Shown: positions 24,431-33,401 of the stretch, piece after piece
Layout of the letters: every line of letters starts with the position of its first letter
How positions within the stretch are numbered: the first letter of the stretch is position 1
Origin: Pseudidiomarina atlantica
GTDB lineage: Bacteria > Pseudomonadota > Gammaproteobacteria > Enterobacterales > Alteromonadaceae
Assembly (NCBI RefSeq): GCF_000753735.1
Contig: NZ_JPIN01000011.1
Coordinates: 1 to 64,000, forward strand
DNA length: 64,000 nt
Direction of reading: 5' to 3'
Notes under the pieces: generated by a model
The model's database searches: none
What the model was told of the DNA's origin: nothing
What the model saw: only the letters and a program-made list of their open reading frames with translations
Made by a program: the position numbers and the translations under genes

Positions 24431-27146
24431 ATTTTCACGCCTGTGGGTGGCGCTAACACCTCTGCTTGCTTGCAACGTTTTTATTGCGCCCGACGCTTAT
24501 GCTGCGGGCGCTAGCGAGGCGCCGCCCACCGAAAAAGGGCAGCCCTCCTCCTCCGCACCGGCCAAATCAGAAAGGGCAGCCCTTTCTGCGGCTGAAAGCC
24601 AAGCAGACCAAGGCCGTGCGCCGGAAATCAAACCGCTCGAGCGCATTATTGTCAGGGGTCAGCGTTATGCACCCGAAAGCCTCACATTAAGCGGTGAGTA
24701 CAACCTATCGCGCGACTATTTGGATGGCCTTCCGCAGGGCAACGGCAATATCACAGACTTATTGCTGACGTTGCCTGGAGTGCAAGGCTCGGAAAGTGCT
24801 CTAAGTGCGGAAGCACAAGGCGAAATTCGTTCGCAGCTATTATCCATATCGGGGGCACAACCTTGGCAAACCGGCTTCTTCTTCGACGGTGTCAATAACA
24901 ACTCGCGTCTCGACCCTGCTGCAAGCGATGCCTCGCCTGCGCAGGTTAATGACGTGCAGGGTCACCCACAAGCGACCTTTATCAACCAGAGCTTGGTCGA
25001 CAATGTAACCGTCTATGACAGCAACGTACCCGCCAAATTTGGCGGCTTCTCAGGCGGAGTAGTCGATGTGCAGGCTAGGCGTAATATGCCGTCTGACGCC
25101 AGTCTCAACCTCAGTTATCGCGGCAGCGAATCAAGTTGGAATCGCTATCGCGTTATCGATGAGCGTCAATTAAACGGCCAAGAAGGCGCCGACGATAATG
25201 ATGCGGAAACCTTCGCAACACCCGAGTTCAGCAAACGTACTCTGAGTTTAAGCGGCACCGCACCTATAGGTGATGACTACGCGCTCGACTTTGCATTGAG
25301 TCGCACCACTTCTACCGTGACCGAACTTTCGCTGCGGCAGAACGAGCTAACCGAACGCGAATCCGTCAGTAGCAGACTTGCATTCACAAGCTATGCCTGG
25401 GGTCTCGATGAGGTTCGAATTTCAGCGACTTACTCACCCTACGACGGCGGTTATTTACTGCCTGATGTCAAGGATTCCGCGTTCTCCATCGAAGGTGGAG
25501 GGCAGACCTTGCAAATTTCCGCGGAACATCGAGTGAGGGCTGCCCTTTTTGCTACCTCCGTAGCCTACGCAAGCTCCGAAAATAGCCGCTCCGCGCCAAA
25601 TATTTATTTGCCGTGGTACCGTGCTCCCGGCAAAGATTGGGGCATTGACTCGGGTGAAGTTCCTTTCAGTGTTGAGGGCGGTTATGGCGATATTGAAAAG
25701 GAGCAAGAATCCTTAACTTGGCAAGGCTCAATCAACTTCGATACTTGGCAATTGGGCGCCAGTGATCATCGCTTTGAAATGGGCTTTGAAACCAGCTACC
25801 TAGAGTTAGCAAGACGCCGCACGGAAACCGGTTTGGTCTACAACAGTCCATTTCGCGATGCCAATATCGACTGCCGGGGACAAACTCTTGATTGTATTGA
25901 GCAAAGTTTTCAAATTCCGTTAGAAATTTTAGCGGAAGAGCTCGGCGGCACGATTGACTTCAGTAACCCGGAACACCTCGCAGCATATGAAGCTAACCTA
26001 TTGACAAGGGGACAATTTTTTCAGTATCGCCGAGTGTATCCATTAGAGTACATTAATGTTGCGTTACAGGAATCTGCTGGCTATCTACAACATTCTATCG
26101 ACCTGAATTCTTGGGAGTTTAAGCTGGGTTTACGCGCAGATTATGACGACTTCTTGCGTAATTTTAATTTTGCACCACGTTTACAAGCAGGCGTAGATAT
26201 TGGCGATGCGCGTTTCATTTTAGGAGCCAACCGTTACTACAACGCAAATGTGCTCACCTATAAAATTCGCGAGCAACAACGCGGCTATATCACGCAATAT
26301 CGCTCGCTGGTGAACGGTGTTGTGCAGGACTGGCGCACCTCGTCCGACGCGCAACGGTTTCGCTATCGCTTTGACGATTTGCGCACGCCTTATAGCGATG
26401 AAGCGACCTTGGCCTGGAAACAGCGGATTGCCGGCGGTGTGTTCAGCATCAAAGCAGTACAGCGTTGGCGTCGCGACTTGTTAACGCGCGAAAATACTAT
26501 CGATCGCGACGGTTACACCGAAATCATCCAAGGCAACGAAGGTGAAGGCACGCATCAACGCCTAACCCTTTCCTATCAGCGTGCCTTTGGTCGTCATGGA
26601 CTCTGGCTGCACGCAAGCCACACCGAAAATGAGACAACTGCAGAATCCTACGATGCGACTGTTGAAGCCATTCCTGAAGATGAGATCGTCTTCTTACAAA
26701 CGGGTGATGATTATCGGTTGCTTAGCTTGGATGATTTATCTCGTCGCCAAGACGACTTTTCACGTCCGCTAACAGCCCATTTATCGCTGCGAAGTGATTG
26801 GTCAGACGCATTCAGTACAACCCTAATGGTGAACTACGTTGGCGAATACGAAAGTGCGGAAAATACAGGTTTGTTGCGAGAAATATCACGAGGCGACCAA
26901 ATCTGCTCAGATTGCGAAGTAGACGCCCTCAATTACCCCGTATTTCGGGTGGTCGAGCGCCCTGCTCGCACGTTACTGAATGCAGTTTTCCAATATGAGT
27001 TTGCCCTGCATGAGGAGCATGAGCTGAGTCTGTCATTTGAAGTGTCAAATTTGCTCAATTCTCGCACCTACAGTGTCGGCCCAGGCCTAGCAGGAATTGA
27101 GACCGGTCGGTCGTTCTGGTTCGGAGTCAATTATGCGTGGCGCTAG
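24402..27146 (+). CDS. TonB-dependent outer-membrane receptor
   Basis: 914 residues. Signal peptide (about 5-36, ending DAYA), a TonB-box-like LERIIVRGQRY near 80, a plug domain (about 95-230: DLLLTLPGVQG, FFFDGVNNNSRLDP, KFGGFSGGVVDVQAR) and a 22-strand-type barrel to the C-terminus (SNLLNSRTYSVGPGLAGIETGRSFWFGVNYAWR). The frame is open from 24330, but the ATG at 24402 has GGAG six bases upstream and yields the signal peptide. Fur-type control suggests uptake of an iron or other metal complex. The N-terminal linker holds two GGGCAGCCC repeats (24534-24582) and the barrel another (25537-25548), all in frame. Confidence 0.92.
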   Translation: MPTTQRHSARFSRLWVALTPLLACNVFIAPDAYAAGASEAPPTEKGQPSSSAPAKSERAALSAAESQADQGRAPEIKPLERIIVRGQRYAPESLTLSGEYNLSRDYLDGLPQGNGNITDLLLTLPGVQGSESALSAEAQGEIRSQLLSISGAQPWQTGFFFDGVNNNSRLDPAASDASPAQVNDVQGHPQATFINQSLVDNVTVYDSNVPAKFGGFSGGVVDVQARRNMPSDASLNLSYRGSESSWNRYRVIDERQLNGQEGADDNDAETFATPEFSKRTLSLSGTAPIGDDYALDFALSRTTSTVTELSLRQNELTERESVSSRLAFTSYAWGLDEVRISATYSPYDGGYLLPDVKDSAFSIEGGGQTLQISAEHRVRAALFATSVAYASSENSRSAPNIYLPWYRAPGKDWGIDSGEVPFSVEGGYGDIEKEQESLTWQGSINFDTWQLGASDHRFEMGFETSYLELARRRTETGLVYNSPFRDANIDCRGQTLDCIEQSFQIPLEILAEELGGTIDFSNPEHLAAYEANLLTRGQFFQYRRVYPLEYINVALQESAGYLQHSIDLNSWEFKLGLRADYDDFLRNFNFAPRLQAGVDIGDARFILGANRYYNANVLTYKIREQQRGYITQYRSLVNGVVQDWRTSSDAQRFRYRFDDLRTPYSDEATLAWKQRIAGGVFSIKAVQRWRRDLLTRENTIDRDGYTEIIQGNEGEGTHQRLTLSYQRAFGRHGLWLHASHTENETTAESYDATVEAIPEDEIVFLQTGDDYRLLSLDDLSRRQDDFSRPLTAHLSLRSDWSDAFSTTLMVNYVGEYESAENTGLLREISRGDQICSDCEVDALNYPVFRVVERPARTLLNAVFQYEFALHEEHELSLSFEVSNLLNSRTYSVGPGLAGIETGRSFWFGVNYAWR
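24534..24582. repeat. REP-like repeat inside the TonB receptor gene
   Basis: AAAGGGCAGCCC at 24534-24545 and AAAGGGCAGCCCTTTCT from 24571. The first is read as EKGQPS and the second as ERAALS, in the disordered segment between signal peptide and plug, so the frame is kept. Confidence 0.75.
25500..25548. repeat. REP-like pair inside the TonB receptor barrel
   Basis: GGGCAGACCTT at 25500-25510 (one base off the core) faces GGGCTGCCCTTT at 25537-25548. The second is read as VRAALF, a plausible barrel strand. Confidence 0.6.
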
Positions 27147-28233
27147 ATTCAAACTGCTGTTGATGACCATCATATCGCTGCCTCTGCTGTTCCATTTATT
27201 GCTCGTGGGGGCTGCCCTTTTTTCCAGCAACGGCACTGCTGACACGAGTTCTAGTTTTTCTGCGACATTGTGGCAACGCTATGTACTCCCGCAAGAGCAA
27301 TGGCCTCCGCTTGCGGTAGGAGCAGCCGATGATTTGCAGCCCCTTCCTGCCCCTTCTACTCAGGACCCGGAATTAGTCAGATTTGGCGCACAGCTATTTC
27401 ACGATCCGGGGCTCTCGCGCGACGGCAAAGTCAGCTGTGCAAGTTGTCACAAAAGTTCACATGGCTTTGCAGACACTGAACGGGTGACGCCAGGTGTCGA
27501 TGGATTACTGGGTAAACGCAACGCACAAAGCTTGTTGGACGTGCACTTGTGGGACACATTGTTTTGGGACGGGCGAGCAGCAAACTTGGAGGAGCAAGCA
27601 CACATGCCGTTGGAAGATCCCGTAGAGATGGCCTCCACGCGACAGCACGCCGTTGATTATGTGTCGGATAAATATGGCGAATCTGCTTGGTCGGAAATTG
27701 CTCGAGCATTGAGTGCATTTCAGCGAACCTTGACCCTGCATGAACACCCTGATAACCGCTTGGACCAATTTTTGTGGGCTGTTGACGATGGTGATGTCGC
27801 CTTGGCGTCCTCGCTGCTGACTGACCAAGAGCTGCATGGGCTACATTTGTTCCGCACCAAAGCGGGCTGCATTCGATGCCATAGCGGAGCCTTGCTCTCA
27901 GACCAAGAGTTCCACGTAACGGGCTTTCATTATTACGGTCGCCGATTTGAGGACTTAGGCCGCTGGGAGCATGAGCAACGGATTGAAAACTTGGCCGCTT
28001 TCCGCACCCCTATGCTACGAGGACTGATGCAGCATCAACCATGGATGCACAATGGCTTATTCAACGATCTACGCGGCATCGTTCGCCAGTACAGCCATGG
28101 CGGGCCGCGACCACGACGCCCAGCCTCTTTACCGCTGGTGATGCCATACCCAGAAACTACCGCCGAACTTATGCCCTTCTCGCTAACGCGCGAAGAAGAG
28201 GACGCCCTGCTCGCGTTTTTGCAGATGCTCTAA
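27133..28233 (+). CDS. Di-haem cytochrome c peroxidase / MauG-family protein
   Basis: 366 residues. An N-terminal hydrophobic signal or anchor (about 5-30) leads to a di-haem fold with two CxxCH sites: CASCHKS near 103 and CIRCHSG near 252. FGAQLFHDPGLSRDGKVSCASCH, GVDGLLGKRNAQSLLDV and LFWDGRAANLEEQA are typical of bacterial peroxidases and MauG-like enzymes. It would act in the periplasm, reducing peroxide or oxidising a partner. The ATG at 27133 overlaps the receptor stop by 14 bases and has GGAG upstream. GGGCTGCCCTTT at 27209-27220 lies in its anchor segment. Confidence 0.92.
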   Translation: MRGARFKLLLMTIISLPLLFHLLLVGAALFSSNGTADTSSSFSATLWQRYVLPQEQWPPLAVGAADDLQPLPAPSTQDPELVRFGAQLFHDPGLSRDGKVSCASCHKSSHGFADTERVTPGVDGLLGKRNAQSLLDVHLWDTLFWDGRAANLEEQAHMPLEDPVEMASTRQHAVDYVSDKYGESAWSEIARALSAFQRTLTLHEHPDNRLDQFLWAVDDGDVALASSLLTDQELHGLHLFRTKAGCIRCHSGALLSDQEFHVTGFHYYGRRFEDLGRWEHEQRIENLAAFRTPMLRGLMQHQPWMHNGLFNDLRGIVRQYSHGGPRPRRPASLPLVMPYPETTAELMPFSLTREEEDALLAFLQML

Positions 28234-28252
28234 ATTGTTACGCTCTACATAG

Positions 28253-28305
28253 AAAGGGCAGCCCTACCTCCAAGTTGGCCGTTACCGCAGGAAGGGCTGC
28301 CCTTT
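28253..28305. repeat. REP-like inverted pair after the Fur-box operon
   Basis: AAAGGGCAGCCC at 28253-28264 and GGGCTGCCCTTTTT from 28294, 19 bases after the peroxidase stop and between convergent genes. The GC stem followed by five T resembles an intrinsic terminator. Confidence 0.82.
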
Positions 28306-28335
28306 TTCGCAATTAATGCCAAGCGTGGTGGGGTG

Positions 28336-28866
28336 TTACGGTTGTTCAGACTGGATGTAAACTTCGCGTTTCGTTACTAGGCACATTTCCCCCGCAACGA
28401 CTGGCGTTAAATACACATTAAGCCCCTCGTCATTATGCAAAGCCACCGATATATCGCGCAGAGCGCCAGTATATTTCATGTCGCCAAACCATTCTTCACG
28501 AATCACGGAGCACGACTGTTCAACAACGTATGTTTCCGTATAGCTCCAGTCACAGGCTCCCTCGCGCGGCATGATCGTCATTGAGATATGACTATCGCCG
28601 TCTGAGTACTCTTTCACGATCAGCGAGTCAAATGGACGATCATTTGGTGCTTCGGTCCCCCACATATCATGGGAGCCATGCGCATGACCGTCGAGTACAA
28701 ACTCGGATAACTCTTTTGTGGTCTGCAAGCACTGCTGCATACCAACCTCGACAGCACGTTCATACGAGGATGTTACAAACTCTTCTTCTGCTTGGGCTTC
28801 ATCTTCGACAGCCGCAGCTTGAACTGAGGCAAGGAGCAATAGACTGATAGGTGTTAACACGTTCAC
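28336..28866 (-). CDS. Exported protein of unknown function
   Basis: 176 residues from a GTG at 28866. A signal peptide (about 1-19, ISLLLLASVQAAA) precedes an acidic linker and a small domain with four cysteines (MQQCLQTT, GACDWSY, EQSCSVIRE, GEMCLVTKRE) that could form two disulphides in the periplasm. No family recognised. It is monocistronic and convergent with the Fur-box operon. Confidence 0.65.
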   Translation of the reverse strand: MNVLTPISLLLLASVQAAAVEDEAQAEEEFVTSSYERAVEVGMQQCLQTTKELSEFVLDGHAHGSHDMWGTEAPNDRPFDSLIVKEYSDGDSHISMTIMPREGACDWSYTETYVVEQSCSVIREEWFGDMKYTGALRDISVALHNDEGLNVYLTPVVAGEMCLVTKREVYIQSEQP

Positions 28867-28943
28867 GGATACTCACTCTGATAATGTAAAAAAGCGTTAG
28901 CGAAAATGCCTGAACGCCAGTATTGACGGTCGACTTCCACCTA

Positions 28944-28996
28944 AAAAGGGCTGCCCTTTCTAAAAGCACGAGGCCCGCGCAAGTGGGCTGCCCTTT
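28944..28996. repeat. REP-like pair, direct orientation
   Basis: AAAGGGCTGCCCTTT centred near 28951 and GGGCTGCCCTTTTT from 28985. This 276-base gap between divergent genes (28867-29142) otherwise holds only likely promoters. Confidence 0.75.
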
Positions 28997-29142
28997 TTAG
29001 CGGAGGGAGCCGCACCACGCAAAGGCTGGCGGCTGCACCCAGTCGACGTTTGACGCAATGTAGCAAAAAAGTTGCGGCGGTACGATAGCCAATAACGAAA
29101 TGTTTGCTATAACTATGAGCTGAAGCAATTAGGGAAAGCAGC

Positions 29143-29955
29143 GTGAAGACTCAACCGATTAAAACAACAACAAAAAGTTACCAAGAGCATTTCGAACAAA
29201 GGGGCACCGCCTACGAACGAGCGATGCAGGCGTATCCGCATGCCCGTGACGAAGAGTTTCTACAGGCACTAAACGCCTCAGCAAACATCCTAACCAACCC
29301 ACAGCAGCAGCTCAGAGTTGCTGATGTCCCAGCTGGTGGCGGTTATCTGCAACGTTATCTGCCGCCTAACTGTATTTGGCTCGGCCACGAACCATGCGCA
29401 AGCTTCATGCACCATGCGAGCACCAGCCACGTAAGCCCCAGCCCATCAACCACAAACACCCAAATCACCGATCGGCCACTCCTTCCGCTACCTTGGCAGG
29501 ACCAAGCCATCGACGTCGCCATCAGTGTCGCCGGCTTACATCATTTAGAGGACAAAACGCCCCTATTCAAAGAGCTGCACCGAGTCCTAAAAAGCAACGG
29601 CGAACTTATCATTTCCGATGTGGCCACAGGTTCAAATGTCGCAACATTTCTCGACACTTACGTGGGTGCAAACAATAGTACCGGGCATGAAGGGATCTAC
29701 CTCGACGAGCGCACCAAGCAGGAATTACGCCAAGCCAACTTCACCATCACAGCCCACAAGCACAACCATTTCTTCTGGAAATTCAATAATAAACAAGAGA
29801 TGGCTGAGTTCTGTCATCAATTATTCGACCTAGAGCTATCCACTACTAAGGATACCCAAGAAGCCATCGAACGCCACCTTGGCGTAGCGACGATCGCCCA
29901 CAACCAAGTCGGCATGCGTTGGTCACTCACCACCATCCGCGCAATACCTAACTGA
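29143..29955 (+). CDS. Class I SAM-dependent methyltransferase
   Basis: 270 residues from a GTG with AGGGA upstream. A methyltransferase-11-like Rossmann core: RVADVPAGGGYLQRYLP (motif I, about 64-80), LPWQDQAIDVAISVAGLHHLED (about 116-137) and FKELHRVLKSNGELIISDVA (about 143-162). It lies 15 bases before an ATP-grasp gene and the two probably form an operon. The substrate is unknown; the partner suggests methylation of a peptide-like or amino-acid product. Confidence 0.85.
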   Translation: MKTQPIKTTTKSYQEHFEQRGTAYERAMQAYPHARDEEFLQALNASANILTNPQQQLRVADVPAGGGYLQRYLPPNCIWLGHEPCASFMHHASTSHVSPSPSTTNTQITDRPLLPLPWQDQAIDVAISVAGLHHLEDKTPLFKELHRVLKSNGELIISDVATGSNVATFLDTYVGANNSTGHEGIYLDERTKQELRQANFTITAHKHNHFFWKFNNKQEMAEFCHQLFDLELSTTKDTQEAIERHLGVATIAHNQVGMRWSLTTIRAIPN

Positions 29956-29970
29956 GAGTCCTAAGCCCAA

Positions 29971-31683
29971 ATGACAGCCAAACTCATCTTAAAAAATGGT
30001 CCGTTCGAGTATAAACAAGGCTACTTACATGGCCGAAATTTTCCGACGTTGAAGGTCCGGGTAAAGTCAGAAAATGCCTACGATGACTGGCCTCAGCTAT
30101 TGAATAACCTCGTCAAAAGAACTCAGCAACACATTGAGTTTATGGGGTTTTCAGTCGACAGCGATGGCATAAGCATAGATACAACACCGCTCGACAGCAG
30201 CTCGGACTGGAGCGTATTGAGTATCCCAGTTCTGCACTGCAATACCGATATCATCTATCAATGTTGGCGCCTCGCGCTGTTTACCAGTGAAAAATCACTC
30301 GACACTGCCGCGCTCAAAAAGCTTGAGCCGATGAAACGCAATAGCCCCAGCCCCCTCATGACGAATGCCGCAAACGTGCTCGGTTTGCCCCTTTTCATTA
30401 TTGCCAACGCTACTGCACAGTATGGCCTCGGTCGTAATTCGCGATGGTTTAACCATACTTTTAGCGAACAAACATCGAATCTTTCAGCGCGTCTCGCGCG
30501 TGATAAAAAATTAAGCATCCAGCGGCTCAGAACCGCGGGCCTCCCCACCACCAAGCACTATTTGGTCAGCTCCTTAAATCACGCACTTGATGCGGCGAAA
30601 CACCTTGGCTACCCCGTGGTTGCGAAGCCTTATAATCAAGATGGCGGTGGTGGTGTCACGGCGGCAATTACCGATGCCAAGGAGCTGACATTTGCGTATG
30701 AAAAGGCCACCAAGTTCAATAAGAGTGTGTTGATTGAGAAACATGTCGAAGGCCGCGATTATCGTCTGACGGTGTTCGACGGCAAGCTTGTTTGGGCGGT
30801 TGAACGACGGCCGGCAGGAGTCACCGGTGATGGCAGTAGCTCCATCAAGCAACTGATTGAAAAAGAGAATCAAAACCCTGCTCGCATGCCCGGTAGCGCC
30901 AAACAAACTCTAAAGCCCTTACAGCTCAATAAAGATGCCGAGTTAATGCTCGCGAAGCAGCAGTTAAAAGCTTCGGATGTTCCCAAGAAAGGCCAGTTTG
31001 TCCGCTTGCATAGCATTGCGAACGTCGCCACTGGCGGCACGCCGCATGTGGTGACGGACATGGTGCATCCCGATAATGCCGTGTTAGCCGAGCGCGCTGC
31101 CGCTGCATTGCGCCTTGACCTTGCTGGAGTCGACTTGATCATTCCGGATATCAGCCGTTCTTGGCGCGAGACGGGGGCAGCAATTTGTGAAGTCAATGGC
31201 CAGCCAGATCTCGGCTCGACCACTGCGCGCCACTTATACACAGAATTACTCGCCTCGCGTGTTCCGCAGCAGGGCCGGATTCCTGTGGTGATTCTGGTTT
31301 ATGCCGCCGATGCCGCCGATGCCGACGGCGCGGCAGCTCAAGCGGTCGAAGCCGCACAACAGACCGCCGCTGAACTGCGTAAGCAATATGAAAACGTGGG
31401 TTGCAGTTTGCCAACTTTACCAGCTCTCAAAGCAGCAGACATACTCTCAACGCGTCAAAATTTTATCAATGACACCGAAATCTTTCACGCTAGCAACGAC
31501 TTCTACCATGTCGCTGTCATGTTCTTAACCGACCAGACATTGGACGCCCTAGTGATGTGCGCTTCAGCAGACGACGTCTTACAACAAGGACTTCCGGTGC
31601 AACGCGTTGACACGCTTAAGTTTTACGGAGCTATTGCCCCTGCGGTTAGGAAGGCGCTGGAGCCTCACATTGTCAGTACTTAA
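29971..31683 (+). CDS. ATP-grasp ligase related to the cyanophycin-synthetase ATP-grasp domain
   Basis: 570 residues. The ATP-grasp core spans about 150-430: RDKKLSIQRLRTAGLPTTKHYLVSS, GYPVVAKPYNQDGGGGV (glycine-rich nucleotide loop), LIEKHVEGRDYRLTVFDGKLVWAVERRPAGVTGDG and the metal-binding ICEVNGQPDLG. No Mur-ligase half follows, unlike full cyanophycin synthetase. The C-terminal 130 residues include a low-complexity stretch (YAADAADADGAAAQAVEAAQQ) from tandem GCCGAT units. It would form an amide bond by acyl-phosphate; with the methyltransferase it may make a small peptide. Inference only. Confidence 0.82.
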   Translation: MTAKLILKNGPFEYKQGYLHGRNFPTLKVRVKSENAYDDWPQLLNNLVKRTQQHIEFMGFSVDSDGISIDTTPLDSSSDWSVLSIPVLHCNTDIIYQCWRLALFTSEKSLDTAALKKLEPMKRNSPSPLMTNAANVLGLPLFIIANATAQYGLGRNSRWFNHTFSEQTSNLSARLARDKKLSIQRLRTAGLPTTKHYLVSSLNHALDAAKHLGYPVVAKPYNQDGGGGVTAAITDAKELTFAYEKATKFNKSVLIEKHVEGRDYRLTVFDGKLVWAVERRPAGVTGDGSSSIKQLIEKENQNPARMPGSAKQTLKPLQLNKDAELMLAKQQLKASDVPKKGQFVRLHSIANVATGGTPHVVTDMVHPDNAVLAERAAAALRLDLAGVDLIIPDISRSWRETGAAICEVNGQPDLGSTTARHLYTELLASRVPQQGRIPVVILVYAADAADADGAAAQAVEAAQQTAAELRKQYENVGCSLPTLPALKAADILSTRQNFINDTEIFHASNDFYHVAVMFLTDQTLDALVMCASADDVLQQGLPVQRVDTLKFYGAIAPAVRKALEPHIVST

Positions 31684-31713
31684 CGCAGCTCGCTGACAGA
31701 GCTTGAGCGCTGA

Positions 31714-32178
31714 CTACACCACCGGCGCGTTGCGCAAAATTGGCTGCTGCAAACTAATCAACGTCTCCGTCGCTTGTATTTCATCAATCGACTGGATTTT
31801 GTTGATCAATAAATCTTGCAACTGCTCAATCGACTGCACTAACACCTTGATAAATATACTGTACTGCCCTGTCGTATAATGCGCCTCAACGACTTCAGGC
31901 AAGGCCTCTAGCCGTGCCAACGTGCGCGGGTAGTCCCCTGCGCGCGCCAGATTAATGCCAATAAAACAGCATACTTGATAGCCGAGTTTGCGCGCATCAA
32001 CGTGTACATGAGTGCCAGTGATCACCCCCGCTTGCCGCAACTTCTCAATGCGCACGTGAATAGTCGCAGCACTGACATTCTGCGCCCGCGCCAGCTCGGC
32101 ATAGGAAGTTCGCGCGTTCGTTTGCAACGCATTGAGGATAAATTTATCGAGCGCGTCTAAAGTGAAATTAGCTGACAT
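31714..32178 (-). CDS. asnC: Lrp/AsnC-family regulator AsnC
   Basis: 154 residues. N-terminal helix-turn-helix (about 6-60: LDKFILNALQTNARTSYAELARAQNVSAATIHVRIEKLRQAGVI) and a RAM ligand domain (about 70-150). Its divergent position to asnA is the classical arrangement in which AsnC, sensing asparagine, activates asnA. Confidence 0.93.
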   Translation of the reverse strand: MSANFTLDALDKFILNALQTNARTSYAELARAQNVSAATIHVRIEKLRQAGVITGTHVHVDARKLGYQVCCFIGINLARAGDYPRTLARLEALPEVVEAHYTTGQYSIFIKVLVQSIEQLQDLLINKIQSIDEIQATETLISLQQPILRNAPVV

Positions 32179-32350
32179 TTAATTTGCTTTCCTGTTTTAT
32201 CCATTAAAATAGATTATTTCCAATTTATAGCCCATTTATTATAGATTGTTAATAGCGCAACTCTATATTCATTAAATAGTATTGAATATAAAAGCCAAAT
32301 TGATGAATCTACCTTCAACAACAACGCAAATAACTTGAAGGAAATTCAAC
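32179..32350. promoter_or_regulatory. asnC-asnA divergent control region
   Basis: A 172-base AT-rich gap (TTATTATAGATTGTTAATAG near its centre) expected to hold both promoters and AsnC sites. AAGGAAA lies before the asnA ATG. No exact operator is assigned. Confidence 0.5.
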
Positions 32351-33313
32351 ATGTCACCGATTCTCACTCGCCAACGCCAAGTCGCCCGCTTAAAAGCGCA
32401 AATCACGCATGATTTATGCGAAGCATTAAACCTCTACGAGGTGCATGCGCCCTTGCTCGTACCGGCAAATAGCGGCTTACAGGACACCTTAAGCGGTCGT
32501 GAGAGAGCGGTGAAAGTACACGTCAGCGCGGAACAGAAACATTACGAAGTCGTACACTCATTAGCAAAATGGAAGCGCAGCGTCTTGGCTGCACACCAGG
32601 TTCCGGTTGGCGCCGGTATCCTCGCGCAAATGACCGCCTTACGCCCCGACGAAGAACGCATCAGTGAGCGCCATGCGGTGCAAGTAGATCAGTGGGATTG
32701 GGAGCAAGTCATCAGCCCATCACAACGCAACTTAGCGACTTTACGCGCCACCGTCACCAGCATCTACCAAGTGCTAAGAAGGGCAGCCCTTATTTGCCTG
32801 CAGCCCACGCAGGTAGCGGAATCGGTATTTTTTGTTCACAGCGAAGAATTGCGCCAAATGTACCCTGCTTTGACGCCCAAAGAACGTGAACATGAGATCA
32901 CAAAAATGCATAAAGCAGTGTTCATTATCGGCATCGGCCAAGAGCTAAAAGATGGCGTTGCCCACGATGACCGCGCCGCCGACTATGACGATTGGAGCAG
33001 CTTCAACGACGATGGCTATAGCGGCTTGAACGGTGATTTACTGGTTTGGCACGATGGCTTACAAGATGCTTTGGAGCTGTCTTCTATGGGGATTCGCGTC
33101 GACGCCACCGCTTTGAAACGCCAGGTCGCACAGCGCGCCAGCAGTACCGGCGCAGCGCAACGCACCCTGCAACAGCCTTGGCACCAATCCCTCCTGCAAG
33201 GAGGGCTGCCCTCCACCATAGGCGGAGGCATTGGCCAGTCTCGCGTGGCGATGTGGCTACAACAGTCTTCCCACATTCGCGAAGTCCAGTTTCCAACAAC
33301 GCTTAGCGCATAG
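32351..33313 (+). CDS. asnA: Aspartate-ammonia ligase (asparagine synthetase A)
   Basis: Makes asparagine from aspartate, ammonia and ATP. The 320 residues follow the AsnA pattern of a class II aminoacyl-tRNA-synthetase-like fold: RERAVKVHV, HSLAKWKR, DQWDWEQ, FVHSEELRQMYP, PKEREHEITK, ADYDDWSS, LNGDLLVWHDGLQDALELSSMGIRVD, LPSTIGGGIGQSRVAMWL. Two REP-like cores are inside: GGGCAGCCC at 32781-32789 (RRAAL) and GGGCTGCCC at 33203-33211 (GGLPS), both in loop positions that vary in the family. Confidence 0.96.
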   Translation: MSPILTRQRQVARLKAQITHDLCEALNLYEVHAPLLVPANSGLQDTLSGRERAVKVHVSAEQKHYEVVHSLAKWKRSVLAAHQVPVGAGILAQMTALRPDEERISERHAVQVDQWDWEQVISPSQRNLATLRATVTSIYQVLRRAALICLQPTQVAESVFFVHSEELRQMYPALTPKEREHEITKMHKAVFIIGIGQELKDGVAHDDRAADYDDWSSFNDDGYSGLNGDLLVWHDGLQDALELSSMGIRVDATALKRQVAQRASSTGAAQRTLQQPWHQSLLQGGLPSTIGGGIGQSRVAMWLQQSSHIREVQFPTTLSA

Positions 33314-33335
33314 CCCGCGCGGCTTTAGCCCCTAA

Positions 33336-33388
33336 AAAGGGCAGCCCTCCCTGCACGCACGCAGCAACGCGAGGGAGGGCTGCCCTTT
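33336..33388. repeat. REP-like pair with perfect 17-bp arms
   Basis: AAAGGGCAGCCCTCCCT at 33336-33352 is exactly inverted at 33372-33388, with a 19-base loop, A runs before and T-rich sequence after. It lies between the convergent stops of asnA and the metalloprotease gene: the clearest example of the element as a bidirectional terminator. Confidence 0.88.
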
Positions 33389-33401
33389 CTGCTAGATCAA
33401 C

